From Mangrovibacterium lignilyticum (GTDB lineage: Bacteria > Bacteroidota > Bacteroidia > Bacteroidales > Prolixibacteraceae): 64,000 nucleotides of DNA. Below are positions 46,205 through 56,505 of this stretch, piece by piece. The stretch lies in NCBI RefSeq assembly GCF_010882175.1, contig NZ_WKLH01000001.1:1307062-1371061 (forward strand). The letters run 5' to 3'. Under the pieces are notes generated by a model. The model was not told the origin of the DNA. It made no database searches and was given only the letters and a program-made list of their open reading frames with translations. The position numbers and the translations under genes are program-made. Numbering within the stretch: position 1 is the first letter of the stretch; the number at the start of each line of letters is the position of its first letter.

Positions 46205-46606
46205 TTACAATAAACTCTTGATAAGCATAATACCAATGATAACTAATAACAATGGGAAAAACAAAACCATTAAAACTCCGGGAATAACGATCCCCGGTAT
46301 AAAAATCAACAAGGCAATTACAATTAGTAATCCTCCTACTCTTCGCTTTCCGCTAACCAGCAACAGGCCAGTAACCAGTAAAAGAACCGGCAGCAATAAA
46401 TCACCCAATTCCATTTTTAAAAATGAAAAGGTTTCGACAAACCGATCCCTGAAAAATTCCCATCCGGGAAGATAAACCGCCCAGCCTGTTTCCTTTATAA
46501 TCCAATAGATTCCGACAACAATCAAAATAACACCTAAAGTCGATCCTCTTCGAGGCTTCTCTTTGGGACATTGATTTGTTGTTTGATGCCAATCTTGCTG
46601 ATTCAT
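46205..46606 (-). CDS. Small polytopic membrane protein (DUF5668/LiaI-like)
   Basis: A 133-residue protein from the ATG at 46606, with AAAGGT as a possible ribosome-binding site just upstream. The frame opens nine codons earlier. After a polar N terminus come three to four hydrophobic helices (STLGVILIVVGIYWIIKE, VLLLVTGLLLV, LLIVIALLIFIPGIVIP). It resembles the LiaI-type companion of LiaF. It is the first gene of the module with LiaF-like, kinase and regulator. Confidence 0.75.
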   Translation of the reverse strand: MNQQDWHQTTNQCPKEKPRRGSTLGVILIVVGIYWIIKETGWAVYLPGWEFFRDRFVETFSFLKMELGDLLLPVLLLVTGLLLVSGKRRVGGLLIVIALLIFIPGIVIPGVLMVLFFPLLLVIIGIMLIKSLL

Positions 46607-46710
46607 ACCTTTCAAAATTAAATTGCACTTCAAATGTATTCCTTATTCATAAACGCACGCAGAAAAGATCGGCTAATGGAAGCCTCCAATCGGTAAAAGT
46701 CCTAAAACAA

Positions 46711-46743
46711 AAAGAACGAAGACTTCTATAAGCTCCGTTCTTT
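46711..46743 (-). terminator. Terminator of glnS
   Basis: An 8-bp stem (46711-46718 with 46736-46743) around a 17-nt loop, followed on the minus strand by TTGTTTT. It lies 33 nt past the glnS stop. Confidence 0.7.
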
Positions 46744-46776
46744 GGTTTTATTTTCAGGCATTGTGTACCAATACCA

Positions 46777-48474
46777 TTACTTGCCTTTTACCTTTGCCCA
46801 ATTGTCGCGCAATTGGGCAGTCCGGTTAAACACGATTTTTTCGGCGTTTGTATCCGGATCAACATTGAAATAGCCGAGACGCTCGAACTGGAACGAATCC
46901 AACGCTTTCGCATCCTTCACAAAAGGCTCAATGTAACAATTATCCAGAACCGCAAGCGAGTCCGCATTCAGGAATTCTTTAAAATCGATATCCTTGTGTT
47001 CATCGGGCTCTTCGTCTGTAAACAAACGATCATATAACCGAACTTCAGCTTTCACGTTTTCGGTGCAGGAAACCCAGTGCAGGGTTGCTTTCACTTTCCG
47101 ACCATCCGGTGAATTTCCGCCACGGGTTTCCGGATCGTAAGTACAACGCAATTCAATCACTTCTCCGTTCTCATCTTTAATCACTTCGTTACAAGTTACG
47201 TAGTAAGCGTAACGCAAACGAACTTCTTTTCCGGGCGATAAGCGGAAGAATTTACGGGGAGGGTTCTCCATAAAATCATCATGCTCAATATAGATCTCGC
47301 GGGTAAAAGGTACTTTTCGGGTACCTGCATCCGGGTTTTCCGGGTTGTTAATCGCATCCAGTTCTTCAACCTGTCCTTCCGGATAGTTTGTAATCACAAC
47401 TTTCAGCGGGTTAAGAACCCCCATTACCCGTTGGGCAATTCTATTTAAATCTTCGCGAACGCTGTGTTCCAGCAAAGCCACATCAATCACGCCGTCTACT
47501 TTAGTCACTCCAATACGATCGGAGAAGTTGCGGATTGAAGCGGGTGTATAGCCACGACGGCGTAAGCCTGAAATAGTCGGCATCCGCGGATCATCCCAGC
47601 CGTTCACATAATTTTCCTTTACCAATTGCAAAAGCTTGCGCTTGCTCATCACCGTATAAGTCAGGTTTAAACGGGCAAACTCAATTTGGCGCGGACGATA
47701 ATCGGTATCACGCAATTGCTCGACAAACCAGTCATAAAGCGGACGATGAACTTCAAACTCCAGGGTACAAATCGAGTGTGTAATGCCTTCCCAATAATCG
47801 CATTGGCCGTGCGCAAAATCGTACATCGGGTAAATACACCACTTATCTCCTGTGCGGTGATGCGGAGCTTTCATGATGCGGTAAATGATTGGGTCACGCA
47901 TGTGCATGTTGGGTGAAGCCATATCGATTTTAGCACGCAGCACGCACTTCCCTTCGTCAAACTCACCGGCTTTCATACGCATAAACAAATCGACATTCTC
48001 TGCCACTGTTCTGTTTCTGCAAGGGCTTTCGGCACCCGGACGTGTCGGTGTTCCTTTTTGGCTACTGATGGTTTCAGCATCCTGATCATCGACATACGCC
48101 TTCCCTTCTTCTATCAACTTCAGTGCGAAAGCGAACAATTTATCAAAATAGTCTGATGCATAAAACAGACGGTCTCCCCAGTCAAAACCTAACCAACGAA
48201 CGTCTTCCATGATCGAGTCAACATATTCCGTATCTTCTTTCGATGGGTTGGTATCATCAAATCGCAGGTTGGTAATGCCATTAAACTTCTGAGCAGTCCC
48301 AAAATTCAAACAAATCGACTTGGCGTGTCCAATATGCAGATAGCCATTCGGTTCGGGAGGAAACCGGGTATGAACCACCCCTCCGTTTTTACCCGCAGAA
48401 ATTTCTTCTTCAACAATTTGGTGAATAAAATTCTTCTTGATCACCACTTCTTTTTCAGGACTATTTTCACTCAT
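46777..48474 (-). CDS. glnS: Glutaminyl-tRNA synthetase
   Basis: A 565-residue class I synthetase. The HIGH motif lies in [16 protein letters not shown]. The KMSKS equivalent is [23 protein letters not shown] and [20 protein letters not shown] are GlnRS-type. The C-terminal anticodon-binding beta barrels include [17 protein letters not shown]. Presence of GlnRS means direct charging of tRNA-Gln rather than the amidotransferase route. Confidence 0.97.
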   Translation of the reverse strand: MSENSPEKEVVIKKNFIHQIVEEEISAGKNGGVVHTRFPPEPNGYLHIGHAKSICLNFGTAQKFNGITNLRFDDTNPSKEDTEYVDSIMEDVRWLGFDWGDRLFYASDYFDKLFAFALKLIEEGKAYVDDQDAETISSQKGTPTRPGAESPCRNRTVAENVDLFMRMKAGEFDEGKCVLRAKIDMASPNMHMRDPIIYRIMKAPHHRTGDKWCIYPMYDFAHGQCDYWEGITHSICTLEFEVHRPLYDWFVEQLRDTDYRPRQIEFARLNLTYTVMSKRKLLQLVKENYVNGWDDPRMPTISGLRRRGYTPASIRNFSDRIGVTKVDGVIDVALLEHSVREDLNRIAQRVMGVLNPLKVVITNYPEGQVEELDAINNPENPDAGTRKVPFTREIYIEHDDFMENPPRKFFRLSPGKEVRLRYAYYVTCNEVIKDENGEVIELRCTYDPETRGGNSPDGRKVKATLHWVSCTENVKAEVRLYDRLFTDEEPDEHKDIDFKEFLNADSLAVLDNCYIEPFVKDAKALDSFQFERLGYFNVDPDTNAEKIVFNRTAQLRDNWAKVKGK

Positions 48475-48740
48475 ATAAGTCTTTCTTAAATCTCTCTTTT
48501 ATATACGTTAAATCCCTCACTCAAAAGCCAAAAGCTTTGGATCACACCGATCGGGGTGATTGATTTCAGGAATCAGCCAATAATCAAACTCAGCCGCAGA
48601 CATGAGGTCGGCAGATTAAAGACAAAAGTAAAAATGATTTCGCACAAAGGCTTTTTACTTTCCACAAAATGACCAACTAAAAAAGAAAAATTAATTTTAC
48701 AGGCCAAAGAGATCAATCATATTCAATAAAAAAACATGCA

Positions 48741-49094
48741 ATGGCCGGAATTATAGAACTTGAAGGGTTGGAATTTTATGCCTATCACGGACACTACCTC
48801 ACCGAAAAACAAGTGGGAGCACGATTTATTGTTTCAGCAACCATTCAGACCGATTGTACCAAGGCTGGTCAAACCGATCAGCTGGATGATGCCTTGAATT
48901 ACCAAAAGATCTACGATATTATCCGGGAAGAAATGGCAACCCCATCCGCACTCCTCGAGCATGTATGCACCCGAATATTGGATCACATATATCACTCATT
49001 TCCAACTATCGAGAAAGCGACCATTAAACTTTCGAAGATGAATCCGCCAATGGGAGGGCAAATCGAAAAAGTAAGCGTTCAGCTAAGTCGGTAA
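48741..49094 (+). CDS. folB: Dihydroneopterin aldolase
   Basis: A 117-residue FolB. The start IIELEGLEFYAYHGHYLTEK includes the conserved YAYHG substrate site. DDALNYQKIYDII and TIKLSKMNPPMGGQIEKVSV are also typical. It cleaves dihydroneopterin to hydroxymethyl-dihydropterin in folate synthesis. The 266 nt before it are divergent from glnS and must hold both promoters. Confidence 0.96.
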   Translation: MAGIIELEGLEFYAYHGHYLTEKQVGARFIVSATIQTDCTKAGQTDQLDDALNYQKIYDIIREEMATPSALLEHVCTRILDHIYHSFPTIEKATIKLSKMNPPMGGQIEKVSVQLSR

Positions 49095-49158
49095 TTTTTC
49101 CGGAGAATCAGTCTTGCACAGCAAAAATATTTGTATAAATTTGCAGTCCGAAAAACAA

Positions 49159-49229
49159 GGTCGGTTGGCCGAGTGGCTAGGCAACGGTCTGCAAAACCGT
49201 GTACGGCGGTTCGAATCCGCCATCGACCT
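49159..49229 (+). tRNA. tRNA-Cys (anticodon GCA)
   Basis: A 71-nt cloverleaf including discriminator U at 49229, a Cys identity element. The acceptor arms are GGTCGGT and ATCGACC. The anticodon stem ACGGT/ACCGT has loop CTGCAAA with GCA. The T arm is GGCGG-TTCGAAT-CCGCC. CCA is not encoded. Confidence 0.95.
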
Positions 49230-49239
49230 CAGTTTTTAT

Positions 49240-49280
49240 AAAGCCGTTTGTAATGAAAATTGCAAACGGCTTTTTATTTT
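49240..49280 (+). terminator. Terminator after tRNA-Cys
   Basis: An 11-bp stem (49240-49250 with 49263-49273), a 12-nt loop, then a T-rich tract. Confidence 0.82.
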
Positions 49281-49778
49281 AGCCACCGGAGCCTGTTTCT
49301 CCTCTTTTTCAAGCCGTCATTTCATCCCTCGTTATCCCGTAAACAGGGAACCACAGCCTTTCCCCCCTGCCGCAAATCATTCAAAATCTGAACAAACCAC
49401 ACGCAACAATACTAGATAACAAAACATTTTTCTTTGCTAATTGGGGTAACCTATTGCTTCTTTTCGAGATTAATTGGTAGGACAGTAATAGTAAAGTGGA
49501 ATTTGAAAGCGGAAATTGAGATTGCACAATCGACGCTTAATTTTTAATTATTGACAACGCGGCTCTTGAATACTTATTCAAGTACAAGAAAACGCTTGTT
49601 ACAGACAACTTATCAGCCATACCTGAATAGTCGTCGCATGCCCAACCTTCAAACATTATGATTTGTAAGAATGGCCGTGTATTCAATAAACTCAACAAGA
49701 TTCCTCAACTGGCACGGTCCTCCCGGAACAGCCGGAATGCCTGCAAAATTAATTGTGCGCAAAACATTTTGAGGGATC
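49281..49778 (+). other. Leader region of the 1824-residue surface protein
   Basis: About 500 nt without a credible gene. Open frames here lack protein-like composition. The promoter of the large gene must lie here, but I find no clear consensus pair. GAGG at 49771-49774 is a likely ribosome-binding site, 4 nt before the ATG. Confidence 0.5.
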
Positions 49779-52700
49779 ATGAATCATATAAAAAGACTTC
49801 TTTTTCAACAGAAAACCGTACTCGTGGCTGTTGTATTCCTTACCGGAGTATTACAGACAGCAGGCATCCCGGTTACTGATAGCGCTGCTTCAGATGAAGC
49901 AGCCGCAGCGGCATCCGTTCCTTCTGCTGAGCGAGTGACGGGCTCCATGACCTTGAATTTTACGAGTACGGATGAAAGTTGCCCCGGCGCGATGGATGGC
50001 AGTATCGATTTGACCATTGCTGATGCCGAAACAATACTGACGATTAATTGGACCAATGGTGCAACTACTGAAGACCTGAGCGGACTGACAGCCGGGACCT
50101 ACGAAGTTGCCGTTGCTGACGCTGATGAAACGCAAAACCTAAGTATAACGATTGGCAACAGCAATCCTTCGCCATCGGTATCCATTAGTGGCAACGCAAC
50201 CGCTTGTCAAAACAGCGACAAAATTCCGTTTACGATTTCCGCTTCAGGGGGGCTGGCCCCTTATGTCGCCAATTTCAAACTGAATGGCGGGCTCGAACTG
50301 CAGTCGCAACCGTTTACGGACGAAATCACCATGTACCAATCGACAACAAACACCGGTACTTATCACTATGAATTGATCTCAGTGCTCGATGCCAACAATT
50401 GCGCCTATCCGGTGTCGGGCGAAATCGTCATTGAAGTGACCAGCGGAGCAACCGTTGATGTTGCGGATGTTCCGGAGTTTTGCCAGGGAGAGCACACTCC
50501 GGTCATACCACTCAGCGGCACACCGGACAATGTTGTTTTCGACATTACGGGAGGAGCGGCGATTGGGCTAGGTGATAAAACCGGCGTCACCCAAATCCCG
50601 TCGTTTACAGCTCTGACCGGGTCTGCCACCCTGACCGTCACCCCCCGGGCAAACGGGTGTAGCGGAACTCCGGAAACAGTACAGGTAACGGTAAGTCCAA
50701 AAGCAGACCTGTCAGTATCTCAAATACTCGAAACGATTTGTTCCGGTGAGACCACGAACATCAAACTAAGCAGCACCACCGCAGGAGCAACATTCAGCTG
50801 GGAAGTGCAGGATATGTCTCCTGCCGGGAGCATCAGCGGAGCGACAAATGACAACGGCACTATGATCGTCCAAACTCTGGTCAACACCGGTACCGAAGAA
50901 GCAACTGTAACTTACCGGATTACCTCCGGTAAAAACGGGTGTGAAGGCTCTTCCCTGGACGTAACCGTCCGTGTTTATCCTGAAGTCCATGCCACCATCA
51001 GCAAAACGACAAACAACTGCCAGGATGAGACTTCGCCGGAAGTCATTTTTTCAGCAACCGACGGACAGGCCCCTTACACCTTCACCTACCGGGTAAATGG
51101 CGGAACGGACCAAACAGTGACATTGGCATCGGGGAATTCCATCAGCATCCCGGTTCCAACAGCCAATGCAGGCGAGTTGACCTTTGAACTCATTACTGTT
51201 GAAGACCAAACCGGCTGCCCACACCCGGTCAATGAAAGCGTGATCGTTCGCATTTTCGAGAAACCGGTATTGACTTCAGGACTCAGACCGACCGGAATCT
51301 GTAGCAATGAAGTATTCACCTACAACCCGACAAGTCAGGTTCCCGGCACAACATTCAACTGGACCAGGGATTTAATTGCCGGAATTCGAAATCCGGCAGC
51401 CACCGGGAACGCCAACCCGGATGAATACCTTGAAAATACAACCAATGATCCGATCCCGGTTACTTATACCTACACGCTGACGACTACTGAAGGCTGTGTA
51501 AACACCGAAGAAGTTATCGTCATCGTGACGAAAACGCCGGAACTGACAAGCTCATTGACGCCTCCTGATATTTGCAGTGGCACAACCTTTTCGTACACGC
51601 CGACCAGCGATATTTCCGGAACCGATTATCCCTGGACACGGGCCGCAGTTCCGGGAATCAGCAACCCGTCATCCTCAGGAACCGGAAATCCCAATGAGAT
51701 CCTGACCAATACAACATCGTCCCCCATTGGCGTCACCTACCTGTACACCCTAATTTCCAACGGTTGTGAAAACCCCGTTATCTACCCGGTTTATGTTGTT
51801 GTCATTCCGGCTCCCAAAGTCACAGCATCGGCAAGCGAAACGGCAATCTGTCCCGGCGAAGGAGTGACTCTGTTTTCATCATCAGACGCGGGTACTCCGC
51901 TTCCGGAAACCTTAATCGCTGAAGATTTCAACTCCGGCAACAGCGGAGACCGGTCCGGACCAAATGGATGGACAACAACTTACAATAATTCAAACGCCGC
52001 GTGGACGATCCGGGACGACAGTTATTCCCGGAGTGGAAAAACCTTTCGTTCAAATGATAACAGCAAATTCTTTTTAGCCAATTCTGACAATCAATACAAT
52101 ACCCGGTCCGAATTAATTTCTCCGCCCATAAATACGACAGGCTATACTTCGCTGACACTTAGCTTTTGGCAGTATTATCGCAACGGAGGAAATTCAGATC
52201 ATCCCCGCATTCAAGTCTCGACTGATCAGAATAATTGGACCACAATAGAAGAACTAACAACAGATAAAGGAAACAGCAGCGATTTCGCCAATTACAGCGT
52301 TTCCCTGAATGGCTATGTCGGTCAGGCGGCCTTATTTGTTCGTTTCTATTTTGAAGCCAATGATGACTATTACTGGGCAATCGACAACGTCACCCTAACC
52401 GGGGAAGGCAATGCAACAGCAATGTTCTGGACCTCCGATCCGGCAGGATTTACATCGACTGAGGCCAATCCTACCGAAGTTTACCCAACAGAAACGACTG
52501 ATTATATCGCCTGGTACACCGATCCGGATACCGGCTGCCTGAGAAGCGATACAGTTACGGTCATCGTTCGGGAGTCACCCCGGGTGACCATTGAAGCCGA
52601 TTACTGCTCCGATCCCGGGAAGATTATTTTAACGGCCTCGGGCGCTTCATCCTATCTTTGGATGACGGGAGAAACGACCTCTTCCATCACTGTCGACGTT

Positions 52701-55253
52701 GCCGGAAACTTTTTTGTTACCGGAACCGATCAATTTGGTTGCAGCAATACCGCTTCCTTTAATACAGCCACCGAATTAGTTGTCAATGGCGATTTTGAAC
52801 TCGGTGAAGCGGGCAGGACGACCTTTTATACCGATTACGGATTCAGACAACCCTCCGGTTCGCTGGGCGGCGGACTTTATGGTATCGGCAAAGATTCCAG
52901 GCCTTACTACGGCTCCTTCCGGGGCGCCCATGACCATACCAGTGGAGACGGCTACTATATGATTGTAGATGGCACCGAAAGCAGCAAAGTGGTGTGGCAA
53001 CAAACAATCGCGGTTCAGGCGAACACAACCTACTATTTCTCTGCCTGGGCCATGAATATTTACCTGATCAGCAAAACGGGATACAACCCACACTTACAGT
53101 TCAGCATCAATGGTCAATTAATTGGCACCGATGTTCTTTTGAATGAATGGACCAACTCTGACACAAACCCCTGGCTCGATAAATTTCGTTTCTGGGGCGA
53201 ATGGAATTCGGGGTCAGCCACAACAGCTGTCGTTCAGATCCGGGATCTGGAGACCAGTTACCAGCAAAATGACTTCGGCCTCGACGATATCTCGTTCGGG
53301 ACCTTAGCGCCCCGTCCTGCCGAAGTCGCTCCTAGTTCATCGGGTGATGCCTGCGAAGGCGGAGATATCTCGCTTTATGCCCATGTCAGTTACGGGCGCG
53401 AACCGATCACCTTCTTATGGACCGGCCCGAACGGCTTCAGCTCAACCGAGGAAAACCCGCTGCTCTCCAAGGTGACTGCCGCTAACAGCGGAACTTATAC
53501 TGTCCAGGCTTTCGATGCTTACGGCTGCGCAAACGAATCGGGATCGGTTAGTTTGAAGGTCTTCCCGGCCGTAGAGGTGAATGCCGGACCGGATCAGGAA
53601 GTCTGCTACAACAGTCCCCAGGTGAGCCTCACCGGATCGGTTACCGGAGGCGCTACAAGCGGCAGCTGGTCGGGAGGAAGCGGAACCTTCGGTCCCGACG
53701 CACAAACACTAACTACCAGCTATACACCAAGCGAGGCCGAAATAGCGGCCGGATTTGCAACGTTAACATTGACAAGCGATACGCCCGGAGGCCCCTGCCC
53801 TGTGAAAAGTGATCAGCTGACCATCACGATCAATCAGCCGCTGGAAGTCTCGTTCAGCTTAACAGTCCCGCTTTGTCACGGCGGAAACGATGGCCAAATT
53901 ACAGCCACCGTCGCCGGAGGACAAGCTCCATACGCCTATCTTTGGAATGACGGACAGACCACACAAACGGCTATTGGCCTGCGTGCCGGAACGTACAGCG
54001 TGACCATTACCGACAAAACGGGCTGTTCAGTTACCGAATCGGTGACGCTTTCCGAACCATCAACCTTCATCGTTAACCCGCCGGTTTTTACAGCGCCAGG
54101 CTGCTACGGCGGAACGGACGGTTCGGCCACCATCACAGCAACCGGGGGAACACCGCCCTACGAATTCATCTGGGATGCCGCAGCCAACTCTCAAACCACA
54201 TCGACGGCTGCCAACCTCGGTGCAGGAACGTACTCGGTCGTTGTGCTTTCCGATTCACATGGCTGTGCAGCCACTGCCGTGAAAGTGACCGTTCCCGAGC
54301 CCGAAGCCCCGGAACTAAGTTGTCCGAACGATATTTATGTGTTGGCCGACGAAGGACAGGACTATGCTTCGAATGTCACGGTTCCGGCTCCCGAATACGA
54401 CAGCTTCTGCCAAGCCATTGACTATGAGATGACCGGTGCCACAAGCGGATCCGATGACGGATTAGTGCCATCTCCATCAACCTTTAAGGTTGGCACCACC
54501 ACCATCACCTATACGGCGGTTAACCTGAAAGGCGAGCTTCTGCAGTGTTCATTCCGGGTCATCGTGTCCGATACCAAACCAGAAATCGACTGTAACGATC
54601 CGGTGTCAGTCAGCACCGACGCCAACCAATGCGATGCGGCGGTAACGGTCAGTCTTCCCGAAGTGAATGCCGGGACCGGAATTACCTGGAGTTGGGAAAT
54701 GACGGGCGCGACCGAAGCCAGCGGAACCGGTTCAATTCCCACCCCTTACACCTTCAAAAAAGGGGTGACAACGATCGTATGGACAGCAACCAATGCCGCA
54801 GGATCCGCTCAGTGTACGCAAACCGTAACAGTAACTGACCAACAGCCCCCTGAATTTGTCTCCCCCGATCCGGTTGAAGTTTGTGTGGACCGCCTGATCG
54901 AATTTACCTACACCAGGCAAAACATCCCCGACTACGGAACCTTCGAAAAAGGAAACCGCCTGCTCGACCTGAATCCGTCCTCGTTCACGGATAACTGCGG
55001 CCTCGGGTGCGACGGAACCATCGAATGGCGGGTGGTTTTTAGCGATGGAAGTCAATTACCGGCCTCGGGTTACAACACCGGGCAACCGTCAACGTATGGT
55101 TCCGATTTCCGTTTTCCGGGCGACAGCACCAATGACCTGGAGCTGACCCACACCGTTTACTACCGGCTAACCGACTGCTCCGGAAATACCAGCGACGAGG
55201 TCTCCACAACTGTCACGGTTATTCCCCGGGCGAAGATCAGTTCGGCCAACTAG
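49779..55253 (+). CDS. Large secreted multi-domain surface protein with SprB, PKD/Ig-like and HYR-like repeats
   Basis: A protein of 1824 residues with an N-terminal signal (QKTVLVAVVFLTGVLQTAG). SprB-like repeats occur near 66-120, 1366-1430 and 1442-1505, typified by CHGGNDGQITATVAGGQAPY. Several PKD/Ig-like blocks with Cys pairs lie between. Two lectin- or jelly-roll-like modules are seen at about 715-870 (ISPPINTTGYTSLTLSFW) and 1000-1165 (LVVNGDFELGE). HYR-like domains start near 1515 and 1605. The C-terminal about 125 residues (CVD..., then GQPSTYGSD, then VIPRAKISSAN) match the end of the protein at 62862-64000. No recognised T9SS sorting domain is visible. A long adhesin or filament role is inferred. 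Confidence 0.85.
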   Translation: MNHIKRLLFQQKTVLVAVVFLTGVLQTAGIPVTDSAASDEAAAAASVPSAERVTGSMTLNFTSTDESCPGAMDGSIDLTIADAETILTINWTNGATTEDLSGLTAGTYEVAVADADETQNLSITIGNSNPSPSVSISGNATACQNSDKIPFTISASGGLAPYVANFKLNGGLELQSQPFTDEITMYQSTTNTGTYHYELISVLDANNCAYPVSGEIVIEVTSGATVDVADVPEFCQGEHTPVIPLSGTPDNVVFDITGGAAIGLGDKTGVTQIPSFTALTGSATLTVTPRANGCSGTPETVQVTVSPKADLSVSQILETICSGETTNIKLSSTTAGATFSWEVQDMSPAGSISGATNDNGTMIVQTLVNTGTEEATVTYRITSGKNGCEGSSLDVTVRVYPEVHATISKTTNNCQDETSPEVIFSATDGQAPYTFTYRVNGGTDQTVTLASGNSISIPVPTANAGELTFELITVEDQTGCPHPVNESVIVRIFEKPVLTSGLRPTGICSNEVFTYNPTSQVPGTTFNWTRDLIAGIRNPAATGNANPDEYLENTTNDPIPVTYTYTLTTTEGCVNTEEVIVIVTKTPELTSSLTPPDICSGTTFSYTPTSDISGTDYPWTRAAVPGISNPSSSGTGNPNEILTNTTSSPIGVTYLYTLISNGCENPVIYPVYVVVIPAPKVTASASETAICPGEGVTLFSSSDAGTPLPETLIAEDFNSGNSGDRSGPNGWTTTYNNSNAAWTIRDDSYSRSGKTFRSNDNSKFFLANSDNQYNTRSELISPPINTTGYTSLTLSFWQYYRNGGNSDHPRIQVSTDQNNWTTIEELTTDKGNSSDFANYSVSLNGYVGQAALFVRFYFEANDDYYWAIDNVTLTGEGNATAMFWTSDPAGFTSTEANPTEVYPTETTDYIAWYTDPDTGCLRSDTVTVIVRESPRVTIEADYCSDPGKIILTASGASSYLWMTGETTSSITVDVAGNFFVTGTDQFGCSNTASFNTATELVVNGDFELGEAGRTTFYTDYGFRQPSGSLGGGLYGIGKDSRPYYGSFRGAHDHTSGDGYYMIVDGTESSKVVWQQTIAVQANTTYYFSAWAMNIYLISKTGYNPHLQFSINGQLIGTDVLLNEWTNSDTNPWLDKFRFWGEWNSGSATTAVVQIRDLETSYQQNDFGLDDISFGTLAPRPAEVAPSSSGDACEGGDISLYAHVSYGREPITFLWTGPNGFSSTEENPLLSKVTAANSGTYTVQAFDAYGCANESGSVSLKVFPAVEVNAGPDQEVCYNSPQVSLTGSVTGGATSGSWSGGSGTFGPDAQTLTTSYTPSEAEIAAGFATLTLTSDTPGGPCPVKSDQLTITINQPLEVSFSLTVPLCHGGNDGQITATVAGGQAPYAYLWNDGQTTQTAIGLRAGTYSVTITDKTGCSVTESVTLSEPSTFIVNPPVFTAPGCYGGTDGSATITATGGTPPYEFIWDAAANSQTTSTAANLGAGTYSVVVLSDSHGCAATAVKVTVPEPEAPELSCPNDIYVLADEGQDYASNVTVPAPEYDSFCQAIDYEMTGATSGSDDGLVPSPSTFKVGTTTITYTAVNLKGELLQCSFRVIVSDTKPEIDCNDPVSVSTDANQCDAAVTVSLPEVNAGTGITWSWEMTGATEASGTGSIPTPYTFKKGVTTIVWTATNAAGSAQCTQTVTVTDQQPPEFVSPDPVEVCVDRLIEFTYTRQNIPDYGTFEKGNRLLDLNPSSFTDNCGLGCDGTIEWRVVFSDGSQLPASGYNTGQPSTYGSDFRFPGDSTNDLELTHTVYYRLTDCSGNTSDEVSTTVTVIPRAKISSAN

Positions 55254-55390
55254 TGAAAGATTCTTAAGTCGACTCAAAAAGCCCGCAATAAACAGCAGGC
55301 GACACAAAGGTGAGAGCATACAATGCCTGCTAAACCTGTCACCTTGAACATTGCAGGAGTAAACCTGATACATTGGTTGCTTACACTGCC

Positions 55391-55591
55391 GCAATGACAG
55401 TTTACATCATTGCATCGAAGATTGCAGTCGTTACATAAGACATTTACCTGCAGCAATGGCAGCTTACATCATTGCATTGAAGATTGCAATCGTCACATAA
55501 GACATTTACCTGCAGCAATGACAGTTTACATTGTTGCATTGAAGATTGCTGTCGTTATACAAGACATTAACCTGCAGCAATGGCAGCTTAC
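55391..55591. repeat. 62-bp tandem repeat, three full copies plus a partial
   Basis: Copies start at 55391, 55453, 55515 and 55577, exactly 62 nt apart. Each begins with GCAATG and ends with CCTGCA. A degenerate earlier copy may start near 55321. The period is not a multiple of three and no frame crosses it cleanly, so it is non-coding. It lies 140 nt after the large surface-protein gene. Confidence 0.9.
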
Positions 55592-55767
55592 GACGTTAGA
55601 TCGAAGACTTACAAGCTTATATCGGCTACTGCATGCGCTCAAAGACCATTTACACCCTTACATGAAAGCTTGACAAGGCGACATAGAAGCTTGATTTGCA
55701 GCAATAAGCATTTCCTGGCTAACGCGGTGGAACGCCGGAAGGCAAGTTTATCGGGCTGTGCAACATT

Positions 55768-56297
55768 GATGCCCTCCGGGCAAAACTCCGGTCAGCTATC
55801 CAAAAGCACCGCGAACGACCGCAGGGAGCGAGCTTCCCCCGCACCACCAAACGTCATGGCGAGCGCAGCGAAGCCATCTGTCCAGCCAGGCGAGCAAGAC
55901 CAGGATCGGGTAGCGAAAAGCACCGCGAGCGAATGCAGGGGTGTGAAACCAAACCTTTTTACATTAATCGACATTGCACGGATCTAGGAGGTCCATGTTT
56001 TCTATGAAGCTGGATGCCCTCCGGGCAAAACTCCGGTCGGCTATCGAAATGCACCGCGAGCGACCGCAGGGAGCGAGCTTTCCCCATACCGCTAAACGTC
56101 ATGCGAGCGCAGCGAAGCCATCTGTCCAGCCATACGGGCAAGACCAGGATCGGGTAGCGAAAAGCACCGCGAGCGACTGCAGGGGTGTGAAACCAAACCT
56201 TTTTACATTAATCGACATTGCACGGATCTACGAGGTCCATGTTTTCTATGAAGCTGGATGCCCTCCGGGCAAAACCCCGATCAGCTACCGGAAGCAC
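55768..56297. repeat. About 245-bp tandem direct repeat, two copies plus a partial third
   Basis: Copies start at GATGCCCTCCGGG, positions 55768, 56013 and 56257 (periods 245 and 244). Each full copy includes GCGAGCGCAGCGAAGCCATC, a phrase I know from dispersed intergenic repeats in this phylum. Each also includes the stretch GTGTGAAACCAAACC. Small differences between copies show that the duplication is not brand new. Several frames pass through it, but they are repeats of each other and lack protein character. Confidence 0.9.
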
Positions 56298-56505
56298 AAA
56301 TAATTTAACCGCAGAGAACGCGGAGAAGTCGCAGAGAAGTAAGTCATGAGTAGCGAGTACCGAGTCTTGAGTGCTGCGTACTTTAGTCATTAATTGTTCT
56401 CTCCAAAATCCAGCAATCTAACAATCCCGTAATCCGATAATCCATCTTTTGCGTCCTTTGCGGTACACATCTTGGAACTCGAAACTTGGAACTTGAAACT
56501 TGAAA
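56298..56505. other. Low-complexity intergenic sequence
   Basis: About 200 nt with short repeated words (CGCAGAGAA twice at the start, and repeats of CTTGAAACTTG at the end). It resembles decayed dispersed-repeat sequence. I see no gene or clear hairpin with a T tract. Confidence 0.5.

Noticed and set aside
49114..49419. 101-residue frame over the tRNA-Cys gene
   Set aside because: It runs through the tRNA and its terminator, so it cannot be a real gene.
55391..55591. Possible CRISPR array
   Set aside because: The repeats are contiguous 62-nt units that resemble each other along their whole length, so there are no unique spacers, and no cas genes are in the window.
55580..56303. Two plus-strand frames of 135 and 109 residues after the giant gene
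   Set aside because: Their similarity to each other is explained by the 245-bp tandem DNA repeat. They have no good starts or protein-like composition.
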